Assembly (NCBI GenBank): GCA_018669795.1
Contig: JABHSQ010000002.1
Coordinates: 1-64,000, forward strand
Reading direction: 5' to 3'
DNA length: 64,000 nt
DNA from: Flavobacteriaceae bacterium
Lineage (GTDB): Bacteria > Bacteroidota > Bacteroidia > Flavobacteriales > Flavobacteriaceae
Both the position numbers and the translations under genes were made by a program. The notes below the pieces were generated by a model. The model saw only the letters and a list, made by a program, of their open reading frames with translations. It made no database searches and was not told the origin of the DNA. Position 1 is the stretch's first letter; each line of letters opens with the position of its first letter. Positions 1 through 9,670 of the stretch are shown one piece after another.

Positions 1-366
1 ATCCTCACAATATAATTTAAATATAAATCAAAATAAAAATAAAGAACTTTTTCGCTGCTAATGAAAAACCCGTAGGTCTCTCTCAAAGCGGCTGCAAATA
101 TAAAACCTTATTTCAATTTATCACTATAAAAAATAAAAAAAAATATACTTTTTTTTTGCCGTTTTACCAACCAGCTGATAAACCCATATTTACAAACAAA
201 AATATTTTTACCTTAATATATACAACTTAAAAATAAACACCCTAAACAAACATAACTAAACAACATAAACATTAATGAAAATTAAATAAAAACTTCCTTA
301 TCTTTTATATATATTGAGTTTTAAATTTGAATATGTAAATTCAATAATATTACCTTCAAAAGACTA
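1..366. other. AT-rich intergenic region at left edge
   Basis: No coding region can be supported in these bases, which are extremely AT-rich. A TATATTTG box is readable on the minus strand at 95-102 and would drive transcription leftward, out of the window, so the neighbour to the left may be divergent from thrS. No TTG lies at the usual distance from it, so this is only a hint. The rest is A/T tracts. Confidence 0.5.
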
Positions 367-397
367 TTGTAAAACATGTAAACTCGTAGTATCTTTG
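367..397 (+). promoter_or_regulatory. Promoter of the thrS-infC-rpmI-rplT operon
   Basis: TTG at 367-369 and TATCTTTG at 390-397 are separated by 20 bases. This fits the Bacteroidota primary sigma consensus (TTG, about 19 bases, TAnnTTTG). Transcription should begin near 403, giving a leader of roughly 14 nt before the thrS ATG at 417. Confidence 0.8.
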
Positions 398-416
398 CGT
401 TTTAAAATTAACACTT

Positions 417-2363
417 ATGATAGCAATTACTTTACCAGATGGTAGTGTAAAGCAATTTGATACCGGCACAACTCCAATGAGAGTTGCGATTAGTATCAGT
501 GAAGGATTTGCAAGAAATGTAATTTCTGCATCTTTTAACGATATTACTATAGAATCTTCTACCCCACTTACTGAAGATGGACACCTTATACTATATACTT
601 GGAGAGATAAAAAAGGCAAACAAGCCTTTTGGCATTCGTCTGCCCATATTATGGCTCAAGCCTTAGAAGAAAAATTCCCAGGAGTAAAACTTACAATAGG
701 ACCTGCTATTGAAAATGGGTTTTATTACGATATAGATCTTGTAGAAAATACTATTTCTGATAAAGATTTAAAATCTATAGAAGATAAAATGCTGGAGATA
801 GCTAGAGGTAAGCATGAATTTACGTTAAGAGAATCATCAAAAGCTGATGCGCTTGAATATTATAAAAAACAAGGGAATCAATATAAAGTAGCGCTTATTG
901 AAAACCTTGAGGATGGCACCATCACTTTCTGTGATCACGATAGTTTTACAGATTTATGTAGAGGCGGACATATCCCGAATACTGGGATTGTAAAAGCAAT
1001 TAAACTTATGAGCATTGCTGGAGCTTATTGGCGAGGTGATGAAAAAAACAAACAACTTACTCGTATTTATGGTATTAGTTTTCCAAAGCAAAAAGAACTA
1101 AAAGAGTATTTAGCTTTGTTAGAAGAGGCTAAAAAGAGAGACCACAGAAAACTAGGAAAAGAATTAGAATTATTTACTTTTTCTCAAAAAGTAGGGCAAG
1201 GACTTCCTTTATGGTTACCGAAAGGAGCAGCATTAAGAGAACGTCTAGAAAATTTCTTGAAAAAAGCACAGAAAAAAGCTGGTTATGAAATGGTGATATC
1301 TCCTCATATTGGACATAAAGAACTTTATGTAACTTCTGGTCATTATGAAAAATATGGAGCAGATAGTTTTCAAGCAATTAAAACACCAAATGAAGGTGAA
1401 GAGTTTTTATTAAAACCAATGAATTGTCCTCATCATTGTGAGATCTACAATTCAAAACCTTGGTCTTATAAAGACCTACCAAAACGATTTGCAGAATTTG
1501 GAACCGTATATCGTTATGAACAAAGTGGAGAGCTTCATGGATTAACACGTGTTAGGGGATTCACTCAAGATGATGCTCATATTTTCTGCACGCCAGATCA
1601 GTTAGACGAAGAATTTAAAAAAGTTATTGATTTAGTTTTATACGTTTTTGGATCTTTAGGTTTTGAAAATTTTACCGCTCAAGTTTCCTTAAGAGATCCA
1701 AATAATCCTGATAAATATATTGGGAGTGATGAAAATTGGGAAAAAGCTGAAAAAGCTATTTTAAACGCAACTATAGAAAAAGGATTAGATTACGTTATAG
1801 AAACTGGTGAAGCTGCATTTTATGGGCCTAAATTAGATTTTATGGTAAAGGATGCACTAGGTAGAAGCTGGCAATTAGGTACAATTCAAGTAGATTACAA
1901 TCTCCCCGAACGTTTTGAACTAGAATATAAAGGAAGTGATAACGAAATGCATCGTCCAGTAATGATACACCGTGCTCCTTTTGGAAGTATGGAGCGTTTT
2001 ATTGCAATTTTATTAGAGCACACGGGTGGCAACTTCCCATTATGGCTTATGCCGGAACAAGTTAGTATACTATCTTTGAGTGAAAAATATGAAAAATACG
2101 CTCAAAAAGTTTTTAATGTCCTCGAAAATAACGAAATTCGCGCCCTTGTTGATAATAGAAATGAAACTATTGGAAAGAAAATTAGGGAAGCAGAAATGAA
2201 TAAAATCCCGTATATGTTGATTATAGGGGAGCAAGAAGAAAATGAAAATTCAGTTTCAGTAAGGAAACACAGTGAAGGAGATTTAGGCTCCATGACTGCC
2301 GAAGCGTTATCTAAGTTGATAAACGATGAAATTGATAAAAATAAAAAAGAGTTTATTGTTTAA
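417..2363 (+). CDS. thrS: Threonine--tRNA ligase
   Basis: Charges tRNA-Thr with threonine in the cytoplasm and edits mischarged Ser-tRNA-Thr. At 648 aa it has the full class II layout: an N-terminal TGS domain (about residues 1-60), the editing domain with [11 protein letters not shown] near 77-87 and the CRGGHIP segment near 180, the catalytic core with the zinc cysteine in KPMNCPHHC (about 337-345), motif 2 around RYEQSGEL, and a C-terminal anticodon-binding domain (about 545-640). First gene of a translation operon with infC, rpmI and rplT, as in many bacteria; infC follows 18 nt after the stop. A strong promoter lies just upstream. Function is secure from overall sequence. Confidence 0.97.
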   Translation: MIAITLPDGSVKQFDTGTTPMRVAISISEGFARNVISASFNDITIESSTPLTEDGHLILYTWRDKKGKQAFWHSSAHIMAQALEEKFPGVKLTIGPAIENGFYYDIDLVENTISDKDLKSIEDKMLEIARGKHEFTLRESSKADALEYYKKQGNQYKVALIENLEDGTITFCDHDSFTDLCRGGHIPNTGIVKAIKLMSIAGAYWRGDEKNKQLTRIYGISFPKQKELKEYLALLEEAKKRDHRKLGKELELFTFSQKVGQGLPLWLPKGAALRERLENFLKKAQKKAGYEMVISPHIGHKELYVTSGHYEKYGADSFQAIKTPNEGEEFLLKPMNCPHHCEIYNSKPWSYKDLPKRFAEFGTVYRYEQSGELHGLTRVRGFTQDDAHIFCTPDQLDEEFKKVIDLVLYVFGSLGFENFTAQVSLRDPNNPDKYIGSDENWEKAEKAILNATIEKGLDYVIETGEAAFYGPKLDFMVKDALGRSWQLGTIQVDYNLPERFELEYKGSDNEMHRPVMIHRAPFGSMERFIAILLEHTGGNFPLWLMPEQVSILSLSEKYEKYAQKVFNVLENNEIRALVDNRNETIGKKIREAEMNKIPYMLIIGEQEENENSVSVRKHSEGDLGSMTAEALSKLINDEIDKNKKEFIV

Positions 2364-2381
2364 TTTTTAAATTATATAGTC

Positions 2382-2939
2382 ATAGCAATACGTAGAAAAA
2401 GAAGTAGAGGCCCTGCAAGGGTAATTAAAGAAGATCAGCATAAAATTAATGGCAGAATTCGCGCCCAAGAAGTACGTCTTGTTGGTGAAAATGTCGAAGT
2501 TGGTGTTTATACTTTAAGCAAAGCATTAGAAATCGCTAAAGAACAAGAAGTAGATCTTGTGGAAATTTCACCTAATGCTAAGCCTCCTGTATGTAAAGCA
2601 ATGGACTATAAAAAGTTTGTTTACGAACAAAAGAAACGGGAGAAGTCTTTAAAATCAAAAGCGACAAAGGTTATTATTAAAGAGATTCGTTTTGGTCCAA
2701 ATACGGATGACCACGATTATCAATTTAAAAAGAAGCACGCTGAGAAATTTTTAAATGAAGGAGCTAAATTAAAAGCATTTGTGTTTTTTAAAGGACGATC
2801 CATCATTTATAAAGATAAAGGAGAAATTTTATTATTACGTCTTGCCCAAGATTTGGAAGACTTTGGTAAAGTAGAACAAATGCCTAAATTAGAGGGAAAA
2901 CGTATGACTATGTTCATCTCGCCTAAAAAGGTTAAGTAA
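2382..2939 (+). CDS. infC: Translation initiation factor IF-3 (ATA start)
   Basis: IF-3 binds the 30S subunit, prevents premature 50S joining and proofreads the start codon. The first in-frame ATG is at 2559, but the frame is open back to 2364 and the upstream codons encode typical IF-3 sequence, including [20 protein letters not shown]. The product probably begins at ATA 2382 (read as [11 protein letters not shown]), giving 185 aa, the family's usual length; no ATG, GTG or TTG start lies in the open frame upstream of the conserved region. Rare AUU-class starts on infC are known from E. coli, where IF-3 represses its own translation by discriminating against them, so the same control is inferred. 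The C-terminal domain carries [16 protein letters not shown]. Located between thrS and rpmI. Confidence 0.9.
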   Translation: MAIRRKRSRGPARVIKEDQHKINGRIRAQEVRLVGENVEVGVYTLSKALEIAKEQEVDLVEISPNAKPPVCKAMDYKKFVYEQKKREKSLKSKATKVIIKEIRFGPNTDDHDYQFKKKHAEKFLNEGAKLKAFVFFKGRSIIYKDKGEILLLRLAQDLEDFGKVEQMPKLEGKRMTMFISPKKVK

Positions 2940-3002
2940 AAAGAATATTCACCCTTAATAGGGTTTTATATAAGTGAAATAAATAGATAAAAACTAGGAA
3001 AA

Positions 3003-3200
3003 ATGCCTAAACAAAAGACAAAATCTAGTGCCAAAAAAAGATTTAAAGTTACTGGTACTGGTAAAATTAAAAGAAAGCATGCATTTAAGAGTCATATCTT
3101 AACAAAGAAGACTAAAAAACGTAAGCTAGCTTTAACACACGATACAGTTGTGCATAAAGCTGATGAAAGTAATGTTAAGCAAATGCTTCGAATGAAGTAA
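3003..3200 (+). CDS. rpmI: 50S ribosomal protein L35
   Basis: Small basic protein of the large ribosomal subunit, 65 aa, starting [20 protein letters not shown] and ending in a lysine/arginine-rich tail, the usual size and pattern for L35. Third gene of the thrS-infC-rpmI-rplT operon. The 63-base gap after infC holds a short hairpin (ACCCT/AGGGT, 2951-2964) followed by T-rich sequence; it may attenuate or pause transcription, but it is too short to call a terminator. Confidence 0.97.
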   Translation: MPKQKTKSSAKKRFKVTGTGKIKRKHAFKSHILTKKTKKRKLALTHDTVVHKADESNVKQMLRMK

Positions 3201-3235
3201 TCCTTAAACGGTTAACAAAATTATAAACCCTGGAG

Positions 3236-3273
3236 TTAGGCAATAAAGAATTCTAAAATAGGAATCGCCTACT
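3236..3273 (+). promoter_or_regulatory. Hairpin leader upstream of rplT
   Basis: In the 91-base gap between rpmI and rplT, TAGGC (3237-3241) pairs exactly with GCCTA (3267-3271). AG/CT extends the stem outward across a bulged T, and an inner stem ATTC (3250-3253)/GAAT (3262-3265) forms above an internal loop. L20 represses its own operon through leader structures in other phyla, so an L20-binding leader is a reasonable inference; no specific Rfam match is claimed. Confidence 0.45.
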
Positions 3274-3291
3274 ACAAAAAAACAAAAAATT

Positions 3292-3636
3292 ATGCCAAGA
3301 TCAGTAAATTCAGTTGCTAAAAGAGCCCGAAGAAAAAAGGTCATGAAGCAAGCCAAAGGTTACTTTGGAAGACGTAAAAATGTATGGACTGTTGCTAAAA
3401 ACGCTGTTGATAAAGCAATGCTATATTCATATAGAGACCGTCGTGCAAAAAAGAGAACTTTCCGTGCCTTATGGATTACCCGTATTAATGCAGGTGCCAG
3501 ACAACACGGTATGTCTTATTCTCAGTTTATGGGGAAGGTAAAGTCTAATAGTATCGAACTTAACCGTAAGGTATTAGCAGATTTAGCAATGAACCATCCA
3601 GATGCTTTTGAAGCTATCGTAAATAAAGTAAAATAA
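3292..3636 (+). CDS. rplT: 50S ribosomal protein L20
   Basis: Early-assembly 23S rRNA-binding protein of the 50S subunit, 114 aa, the normal size. The N-terminal extension [20 protein letters not shown] is basic, followed by the conserved [12 protein letters not shown] and [20 protein letters not shown] segments typical of L20. Last gene of the thrS operon, preceded by a hairpin leader and followed by a strong terminator. L20 is the autoregulator of this operon in E. coli and Bacillus; autoregulation here is inferred from the leader only. Confidence 0.97.
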   Translation: MPRSVNSVAKRARRKKVMKQAKGYFGRRKNVWTVAKNAVDKAMLYSYRDRRAKKRTFRALWITRINAGARQHGMSYSQFMGKVKSNSIELNRKVLADLAMNHPDAFEAIVNKVK

Positions 3637-3665
3637 GACATTAATAACATATTTATTTCACTTAA

Positions 3666-3694
3666 AATCCCACTCTAACGAGTGGGATTTTTTT
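3666..3694 (+). terminator. Rho-independent terminator after rplT
   Basis: AATCCCACTC (3666-3675), loop TAAC, GAGTGGGATT (3680-3689), then a T run to 3694. A ten-base-pair perfect stem closing the thrS-rplT operon. Confidence 0.92.
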
Positions 3695-3752
3695 ATCATA
3701 TTTATAAATCTCACATTAAAAAAGATTATGTATTTTAGTTAAAAAGAAGGTT

Positions 3753-4691
3753 ATGCGATTTTTATTTTTATTTTGGACAATTTTACTTTCTACTTTTGTA
3801 AATGATCTCTATTCTCAAAATGCAACTATTTATAAAATAAACCGTCATGAATCAGTTTATATACCACTTGGTGAAATTTCATTTGCAGATAGTATTGTAG
3901 CGTTTAATATAGGAAAACCTGTTCCTTTTAAAAAGTATAGCGATAGTTCACAAGCCTTAAACGCACCTAATTATATATCCTATGATGTCCCAAATTATGT
4001 GTCTCTTGGCTGCAAAGGAAACCTAACAGTTGCTTTTACAGATAATGGGTTTATGAATCTAAAAGGAAATGATTTGTATATTTTTGAAGTTGGGCCTTCA
4101 AAAGAAGCCGCAAAAATAGAAATATCTGAAAATGGTGATGATTGGATTTTTGCAGGAAATATTACTGGCGGAAAATCTATTATAGATTTAGAAGATCAAA
4201 ATATATCTTCAGAAAAAGTTTTTTATTTTGTTAAAATAACAGATCAAAAAAAAGTCTGTAATAGCAAAACTGCCGGTGCAGATATTGATGCTGTTGGTGC
4301 TATTAATTGTGTTATCAAAATAACATTTAATACTGAATTACTTTTTGATTTTGATAAATATGAACTTAAACCATCAGCAGATATTATATTGCAAAAACTT
4401 TCAGAAACTATTCAAAAAGTTAAAAATGCAACAATTTTAATTGAAGGTCATACCGACAGTGATGGAAAAGGAGCGTATAATTTGACTTTGTCTCAAAAAA
4501 GATGTTTATCAGTTGAAAAAGAATTGAAATTCTTGCTTGGAGAAAAAGCAAGCTATGATTATAAATTAGCATCTTATGGAGAAAACAAACCTAAAGCCTT
4601 AAACAATACAAAAGACAATAAACAATTAAACAGAAGGGTTGAAATCATCATCCTTCCACCACAAAGCTATTATAAGTCTATAAATAATTAG
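3753..4691 (+). CDS. OmpA-family C-terminal domain protein, exported
   Basis: 312 aa with a Sec signal peptide (hydrophobic residues 3-18, cleavage after about S21). Residues 40-190 form a beta-rich domain with GADIDAVGAINC near its end, a pattern seen in secreted beta-sandwich domains; I do not recognise its ligand. Residues about 195-305 are an OmpA-like peptidoglycan-binding domain: FDFDKYELKPSAD, then IEGHTDSDGKGAYNLTLSQ and a closing NRRVEI. Likely periplasmic, anchoring something to the cell wall. It lacks an OmpA beta-barrel and a lipobox. Transcribed alone after the rplT terminator, and its 3' end overlaps the convergent next gene by 4 bases. Confidence 0.8.
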   Translation: MRFLFLFWTILLSTFVNDLYSQNATIYKINRHESVYIPLGEISFADSIVAFNIGKPVPFKKYSDSSQALNAPNYISYDVPNYVSLGCKGNLTVAFTDNGFMNLKGNDLYIFEVGPSKEAAKIEISENGDDWIFAGNITGGKSIIDLEDQNISSEKVFYFVKITDQKKVCNSKTAGADIDAVGAINCVIKITFNTELLFDFDKYELKPSADIILQKLSETIQKVKNATILIEGHTDSDGKGAYNLTLSQKRCLSVEKELKFLLGEKASYDYKLASYGENKPKALNNTKDNKQLNRRVEIIILPPQSYYKSINN

Positions 4692-5947
4692 GTCTTCTGT
4701 TTTTTCTTTTTTGCAGCGGGAAATAATACATTATTTAATATTAAACGATATCCAGGAGAACTAGGGTGTAGTTCTAATTCTGTTTTAGCATCTCCTATTC
4801 TATGCTGATAATCCTCAGGGTCGTGACCTCCATAAAAAGTAAAAAAACCTTTTCCTTTTATACCATGAATATACCGAGCCTCTCCATTTGTTTTTTGTTC
4901 GCCCAAAATTAAAACAGTTGCTTTAACCTGCTCCCTTGCATACGATGTAGTTTGGCCCATAAAACCTTTTACTAATGAAGTATGGTTCTGCACTAGCATG
5001 GTAGGAATTGGATCCCATTTCGCTGAATAATCCATCAATGTAAAATAATCTATTTCTTTATTAATTTTTCTTTTTGAAGTCATATCAATTGATGAAAATT
5101 CATACACCATAGGGCTTCTTTCCAATATAAAATCTTTAAATGCAAACGTATTATTATAATCAATTTTACTTTGATATCCAGATTCACTCGGGTCTTCATC
5201 AAACATAGTTTCACAAATATCAATACCTTCTGCAGCTAACGCAATATCAAAACTATCGGTAGCACTGCACATTGCAAACATAAACCCTCCACCAATGACA
5301 TAATCTCTTATTTTTAAAGACACCGCTAACTTAAGTTGAGATACTTTACTATATCCTAATTTTGCTGCCATTGCTTCAGCTTCCTTTTTATTTTTTATAT
5401 ACCAAGGTGCTGCTCTATAGACTCTATAAAATTTTCCAAATTGCCCCGTAAAATCTTCATGATGTAAATGCAACCAATCAAATAGTAATAATTGATCTGT
5501 CAATACTTCCTCATCATAAATTACTGTGTATGGAATTTCAGCATAAGTTAACACCATGGTAACAGCATCATCCCAAGGTTGGTTTCCTTTTGGAGAATAG
5601 ACAGCAATTCTAGGAGCTTTTTCTAAGACAACTGCTTCCATATTTTGAGAAGGGCTACTTATTAAATTTAATATTTCTTCAGTTTTTGAATTCGATAGTA
5701 CTTCAAATGATATACCTCTAATTTGGCATTCTTTTTTAATTTCTTCCGTATCCGGTAACAAAAAAGAACCTCCTCTATAATTTAATAACCATTTAACTTT
5801 TAATTGTTTTTCAAGAGTCCAATAAGTTATCCCATAAGCTTTAAGATGCTCCGTCTGACTTTCAGCATCCATAGGTATAAGTATGTAGGATGCGAAAACT
5901 GGTAGACTAAATAGAAAGGTAAATAATAAAATATAAAAATGCCTCAT
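4688..5947 (-). CDS. Conserved exported protein of unknown function (often labelled asparagine synthetase B)
   Basis: 419 aa with a clear signal peptide (residues 1-19, ending PVFAS). From memory, close relatives in Flavobacteriia are deposited as asparagine synthetase B, but the sequence does not support this: there is no N-terminal Cys glutaminase nucleophile and no SGGxDS PP-loop, and the protein is exported. Conserved-looking stretches include SYILIPMDAESQTEHLKAYG, LLNYRGGSFLLPD and a C-terminal GFFTFYGGHDPEDYQH. The middle (about 110-190) reads like a type 1 glutamine-amidotransferase or Rossmann-type fold (IAVYSPKG, LLLFDWLHLHHEDFTGQ, GGFMFAMCSATDSF), which is suggestive only. Monocistronic by position; periplasmic or surface role unknown. 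Confidence 0.75.
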   Translation of the reverse strand: MRHFYILLFTFLFSLPVFASYILIPMDAESQTEHLKAYGITYWTLEKQLKVKWLLNYRGGSFLLPDTEEIKKECQIRGISFEVLSNSKTEEILNLISSPSQNMEAVVLEKAPRIAVYSPKGNQPWDDAVTMVLTYAEIPYTVIYDEEVLTDQLLLFDWLHLHHEDFTGQFGKFYRVYRAAPWYIKNKKEAEAMAAKLGYSKVSQLKLAVSLKIRDYVIGGGFMFAMCSATDSFDIALAAEGIDICETMFDEDPSESGYQSKIDYNNTFAFKDFILERSPMVYEFSSIDMTSKRKINKEIDYFTLMDYSAKWDPIPTMLVQNHTSLVKGFMGQTTSYAREQVKATVLILGEQKTNGEARYIHGIKGKGFFTFYGGHDPEDYQHRIGDAKTELELHPSSPGYRLILNNVLFPAAKKKKQKT

Positions 5948-6053
5948 AAAGCTAAGATACAGACAAAATTTAAGCCGAAATAGTAACTAAGGATTTAAAA
6001 AGAACTATTTAACATAAATTTTTAAAAAGAATAATTAGTGCTCTGAAAAATAA

Positions 6054-7607
6054 TTAAAATGGAACATCATCATTATTGCCAGATGATAAATCATTATTCA
6101 TAGAGCTACCAAAAGCTTCATCTGGTGAAGCAGAAGGGTTTTCTTTAAAAGTATCATCATTTGCAGCAGCATTCATTCTTGAATGGAATTCATTAGAAAA
6201 ATTAAAGTCATCTAAATCTTCAAACTTACCTAAATGTCCTAAGAATTTTAATCTAATTTCATCCAAACCACCATTACGATGTTTTGCAACTATAAATTCT
6301 CCTTGACCTTCAGTAGGACTGTGCTCATCATCATCCCATTCGTCAATTTTATAGTATTCAGGCCTGTAAATAAACGAAACGATATCTGCATCTTGTTCTA
6401 TCGCTCCAGATTCTCTTAAATCTGATAATAATGGGCGTTTTGTTCCTCCCCTAGTCTCAACTGCGCGAGAAAGTTGTGATAATGCTATTACTGGAATATT
6501 TAATTCTTTAGCTAATGCTTTCAGGTTTCTTGAAATAGTAGATATTTCTTGCTCACGATTTCCACCTTTTTGACCACCTCCTGCAGTCATCAATTGAAGG
6601 TAATCTACCATTATCATTTTGATGTTATGTTGTGAAGCTAACCTTCTAGCTTTTGCTCGTAAATCAAAAATTGAAAGCGATGGTGTATCATCTATAAATA
6701 ATGGCGCTTTTTCAAGACTTTTAACTTTAACATTTAATTGTTCCCATTCATGTTTTTCAAGATTTCCAGTTCTTAATTTTTCTGAACTCAACCCTGTTTC
6801 TGAAGAAATTAAACGAGTAATTAATTGAATTGATGACATCTCTAACGAAAAGAAAGCTACCGGAATATTATGCAATACAGAAATATTACGAGCCATAGAT
6901 AATGAAAAAGCTGTTTTACCCATACCAGGACGAGCCGCAATAATGATTAAATCACTAGGTTGCCATCCGGAAGTTAAATTATCTAATTTTGCAAAACCAG
7001 ATGGAATACCAGATAAACCATCCTTATTAGCAATTTCTTCAATTTTTTTCTTTGCTTCAATTACAAGGTCCTGTGCGCTTATAGTTGATTTTTTAATATT
7101 TCCTTGAGTAATTTCATACAATTTAGATTCTGCTGTATCAAGCAAGTCGAAAACATCGGTACTTTCATTGTAGGAGTCTTCAATAATTTCATTCGAAATT
7201 TTAATCAAACTTCGTTGAATGTATTTTTGAATAATAATCCTAGCATGAAACTCAATATGAGCTGAAGAAGATACCTTTTGAGTTAACTGAATTAGGTAAA
7301 AATCACCTCCAATTAAGTCAAGACTTTTTAAACTTTTTAATTTTGTAGAAACAGTTAATAAGTCAATTGGAAGCCCTTCTTTAAATAGCATAAAAATGGC
7401 TTCGAATATTTTTTGATGAGCAGAATTATAAAAAACTTCTGGATGTAAAATATCAATTACCTCATCCACTCCTCGTTTATCAATCATCATCGCTCCTAAT
7501 ACAACCTCCTCTAAATCAGTAGCTTGTGGAGGTATTTTTCCTTTCTCTAACGAAATAACCTGACTTTGTTTATTAGAGTAAGAAGCTTGAGGTTTAAGTT
7601 TTTCCAT
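6054..7607 (-). CDS. dnaB: Replicative DNA helicase DnaB
   Basis: Hexameric 5'-3' helicase of the replication fork. 517 aa: an N-terminal primase-interaction domain (about 25-125, starting PPQATDLEEVVLGAMM), a linker helix, then the RecA-like motor (about 195-460) with Walker A ARPGMGKT at 225-232, Walker B MIMVDYLQLM and the arginine-bearing RPEYYKIDEWDDDE region. The C-terminal 50 residues are acidic and N/D-rich, with no intein. A TACATTTG box on the minus strand at 7612-7619 ends only 4 bases before the ATG, so the message may be nearly leaderless. Confidence 0.97.
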   Translation of the reverse strand: MEKLKPQASYSNKQSQVISLEKGKIPPQATDLEEVVLGAMMIDKRGVDEVIDILHPEVFYNSAHQKIFEAIFMLFKEGLPIDLLTVSTKLKSLKSLDLIGGDFYLIQLTQKVSSSAHIEFHARIIIQKYIQRSLIKISNEIIEDSYNESTDVFDLLDTAESKLYEITQGNIKKSTISAQDLVIEAKKKIEEIANKDGLSGIPSGFAKLDNLTSGWQPSDLIIIAARPGMGKTAFSLSMARNISVLHNIPVAFFSLEMSSIQLITRLISSETGLSSEKLRTGNLEKHEWEQLNVKVKSLEKAPLFIDDTPSLSIFDLRAKARRLASQHNIKMIMVDYLQLMTAGGGQKGGNREQEISTISRNLKALAKELNIPVIALSQLSRAVETRGGTKRPLLSDLRESGAIEQDADIVSFIYRPEYYKIDEWDDDEHSPTEGQGEFIVAKHRNGGLDEIRLKFLGHLGKFEDLDDFNFSNEFHSRMNAAANDDTFKENPSASPDEAFGSSMNNDLSSGNNDDVPF

Positions 7608-7611
7608 AGAG

Positions 7612-7619
7612 CAAATGTA
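7612..7619 (-). promoter_or_regulatory. -7 box immediately upstream of dnaB
   Basis: TACATTTG on the minus strand matches TAnnTTTG. It ends 4 bases before the dnaB ATG, so transcription would start at or within a few bases of the start codon. No TTG is found at the expected spacing, so support is from the -7 box only. Confidence 0.4.
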
Positions 7620-7723
7620 AATAAAATTGAAGGGTTCGGTTGTATAAAATCATTAATCTAAGTTAACCATTCATTAACAATTGAACTGTTGAAAACTCCA
7701 ATAAATTGTTAATAAGCATAAAA

Positions 7724-7749
7724 AAATCCGAAAAATATTTTTCGGATTT
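7724..7749 (-). terminator. Terminator after accA
   Basis: Near-perfect palindrome: AAATCCGAAAAA at 7724-7735 pairs with TTTTTCGGATTT at 7738-7749. On the minus strand it is followed by a T run, so it ends the accA transcript 25 bases past its stop codon. Confidence 0.85.
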
Positions 7750-7774
7750 CTTTAAAGGTTTGTTACTGTTGAAA

Positions 7775-8728
7775 CTAAGAATTAAAGACACCCATTTCTG
7801 AATATTTTTTCATCCTATTTTTAACCAATTCTTTTGGGGATAAGTTCTTTAATCCTTTGTATTCTTTTGTAATTGCATTTGCAACAATTTCAAATATTTT
7901 TTCACGATTACTATGCGCTCCTCCAAGTGGCTCTCTTACGATTAAATCGATCAATTTTTGTTTTTTCATATCGGTAGCAGTCAACTTTAAAGCTTCTGCA
8001 GCTTGTTCTTTATATTCCCAACTTCTCCAAAGTATAGAAGAACAACTTTCTGGTGAAATTACAGAATACCAAGTATTTTCAAGCATTAAAACTTTATCAC
8101 CAACTCCAATACCTAAAGCACCACCACTAGCTCCTTCACCAATAATAACAACAATAATTGGCACTTTAAGGCGGGTCATTTCTATAATGTTTCTTGCAAT
8201 CGCTTCTCCTTGCCCTCTTTCTTCTGCTTCTAGTCCTGGATAAGCACCTGGCGTGTCAATAAGAGAAATTACAGGTATCCCAAATTTTTCAGCAGATTTC
8301 ATTAATCTCAACGCTTTTCGATACCCTTCAGGATTAGACATTCCAAAATTCCTATACTGTCTTGTTTTGGTGTTATATCCCTTTTGTTGTCCGATAAACA
8401 TAAATGTTTGATCACCAATTTTTCCCAAACCACCGATCATAGCTTTATCATCTTTAAAATTACGATCTCCGTGTAATTCTAAAAAGGAATTACCGCAAAT
8501 AGCTTTTATATAATCTAAGGTATAAGGTCTATTTGGATGACGTGACAACTGAACTCGTTGCCAAGGTGTTAAATTTTTATATATATCTTTTTTAGTTTCG
8601 TCTAATTTTTTTTTGATTTGAGCACAGGTATTAGAAACATCAATATGGCTTTCAGCTCCTATCGTACAAGCTTTTTCATATTGCTCGTTTAGCTCTTTAA
8701 TTGGTAGTTCAAAGTCAAGATATTCCAT
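7775..8728 (-). CDS. accA: Acetyl-CoA carboxylase, carboxyltransferase alpha subunit
   Basis: Transfers the carboxyl group from biotin carrier protein to acetyl-CoA, making malonyl-CoA for fatty acid synthesis; works as an alpha2beta2 complex with AccD (not in this window). 317 aa, the usual length. Typical segments: an N-terminal coiled region ending in [18 protein letters not shown], then the crotonase-like core with [20 protein letters not shown] (about 157-176) and [16 protein letters not shown] (about 195-210), which form the CoA and oxyanion site. Own promoter at 8763-8791 and a terminator downstream, so it appears monocistronic. Confidence 0.97.
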   Translation of the reverse strand: MEYLDFELPIKELNEQYEKACTIGAESHIDVSNTCAQIKKKLDETKKDIYKNLTPWQRVQLSRHPNRPYTLDYIKAICGNSFLELHGDRNFKDDKAMIGGLGKIGDQTFMFIGQQKGYNTKTRQYRNFGMSNPEGYRKALRLMKSAEKFGIPVISLIDTPGAYPGLEAEERGQGEAIARNIIEMTRLKVPIIVVIIGEGASGGALGIGVGDKVLMLENTWYSVISPESCSSILWRSWEYKEQAAEALKLTATDMKKQKLIDLIVREPLGGAHSNREKIFEIVANAITKEYKGLKNLSPKELVKNRMKKYSEMGVFNS

Positions 8729-8762
8729 AGTATCTATTTTGTATTATTTGAATAATAGTTCA

Positions 8763-8791
8763 CAAATATAAAGGATATTGTCTGTAAACAA
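8763..8791 (-). promoter_or_regulatory. Promoter of accA
   Basis: On the minus strand, TTG (8791-8789), an 18-base spacer and TATATTTG (8770-8763). The leader to the accA ATG at 8728 would be about 30 nt. The box lies between accA and the stop codon of the upstream transporter gene. Confidence 0.7.
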
Positions 8792-9670
8792 TCAATCTTT
8801 TTTTCTTGTTTTAATAATTCCGTTTAAGACTACAGTTATTAAAATAATTATAGCCCCTACATAAAAAGTAGGGCTCATATATTCTTTTTCACCTAAAATC
8901 AGTAGTGCTAATAAAATTCCATAAATAGGTTCCATATTTGTAGTAAGCATTACGGTATATGGACTAATCCATTTCATAACATGAACTGATGCGATAAAAG
9001 CATAAGCGGTACATATAGAAGCTAAAATTATTAAATAGGTCCAATCGCTTACAGATAACTTAAAGAAAGTATCATCAAATCCATCTGTAAATAATATATA
9101 TATGGTAATAAACAATAAACCAAATAACAATTCGTAAAACGAAATTACTGATGCATTGTGACTTTTTACCATCATTCCATTAAATATTGAAAACAAAGCT
9201 CCTAAAAAAGAAGCTAATAAGGCAAGTAATATTCCTGATAAATATTCTGATTCAACTTTAAAAATAATATACAATCCTATTATTACAATTAATCCGAAAA
9301 TTACTTCATAACTAATAATTTTTCGTTTAAAAAAGACAGGCTCTAAAAATGAAGCAAAGAAAGCTCCCGTTGACATCATCGCTAAGGTTATTGAAACATT
9401 AGAAACTTTAACTGCACTAAAAAACGCTAACCAATGTAGGGCTATTATTAATCCAATAAAAGCAAATTTTATTAGTGATCGCAAAGAAACTTTTAACATT
9501 TCTTTGTTGTAAATTATATAGATTAAAACAAACAGGGATCCTAATAACATACGGTGCCATACCAATGGAACTGCTTCTATCGTAATTAAATCGCCTAATA
9601 CGGCCGTAAAACCCCATATGAAGACAATAAAATGTAAATGAAAATAATTTAAAAGCTTATCGTTTTGCAT
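8792..9670 (-). CDS. EamA/DMT-family membrane transporter
   Basis: 292 aa with about ten hydrophobic segments in two EamA repeats (first about 10-135, second about 150-285). The first repeat has the family's FIWGFTAVLGDLI and VWHRMLLGS segments; the second has NLEP-like TTNMEPIYGILLALLILGE. A drug/metabolite exporter fold in the inner membrane; the substrate cannot be read from sequence. Its start overlaps the end of lptG by 14 bases, so it is probably the third gene of a tgt-lptG-DMT operon. Confidence 0.88.
   Translation of the reverse strand: MQNDKLLNYFHLHFIVFIWGFTAVLGDLITIEAVPLVWHRMLLGSLFVLIYIIYNKEMLKVSLRSLIKFAFIGLIIALHWLAFFSAVKVSNVSITLAMMSTGAFFASFLEPVFFKRKIISYEVIFGLIVIIGLYIIFKVESEYLSGILLALLASFLGALFSIFNGMMVKSHNASVISFYELLFGLLFITIYILFTDGFDDTFFKLSVSDWTYLIILASICTAYAFIASVHVMKWISPYTVMLTTNMEPIYGILLALLILGEKEYMSPTFYVGAIIILITVVLNGIIKTRKKD

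Noticed and set aside
4688-5947. Asparagine synthetase B function
   Set aside because: No synthetase or glutaminase motif, and the protein is exported.
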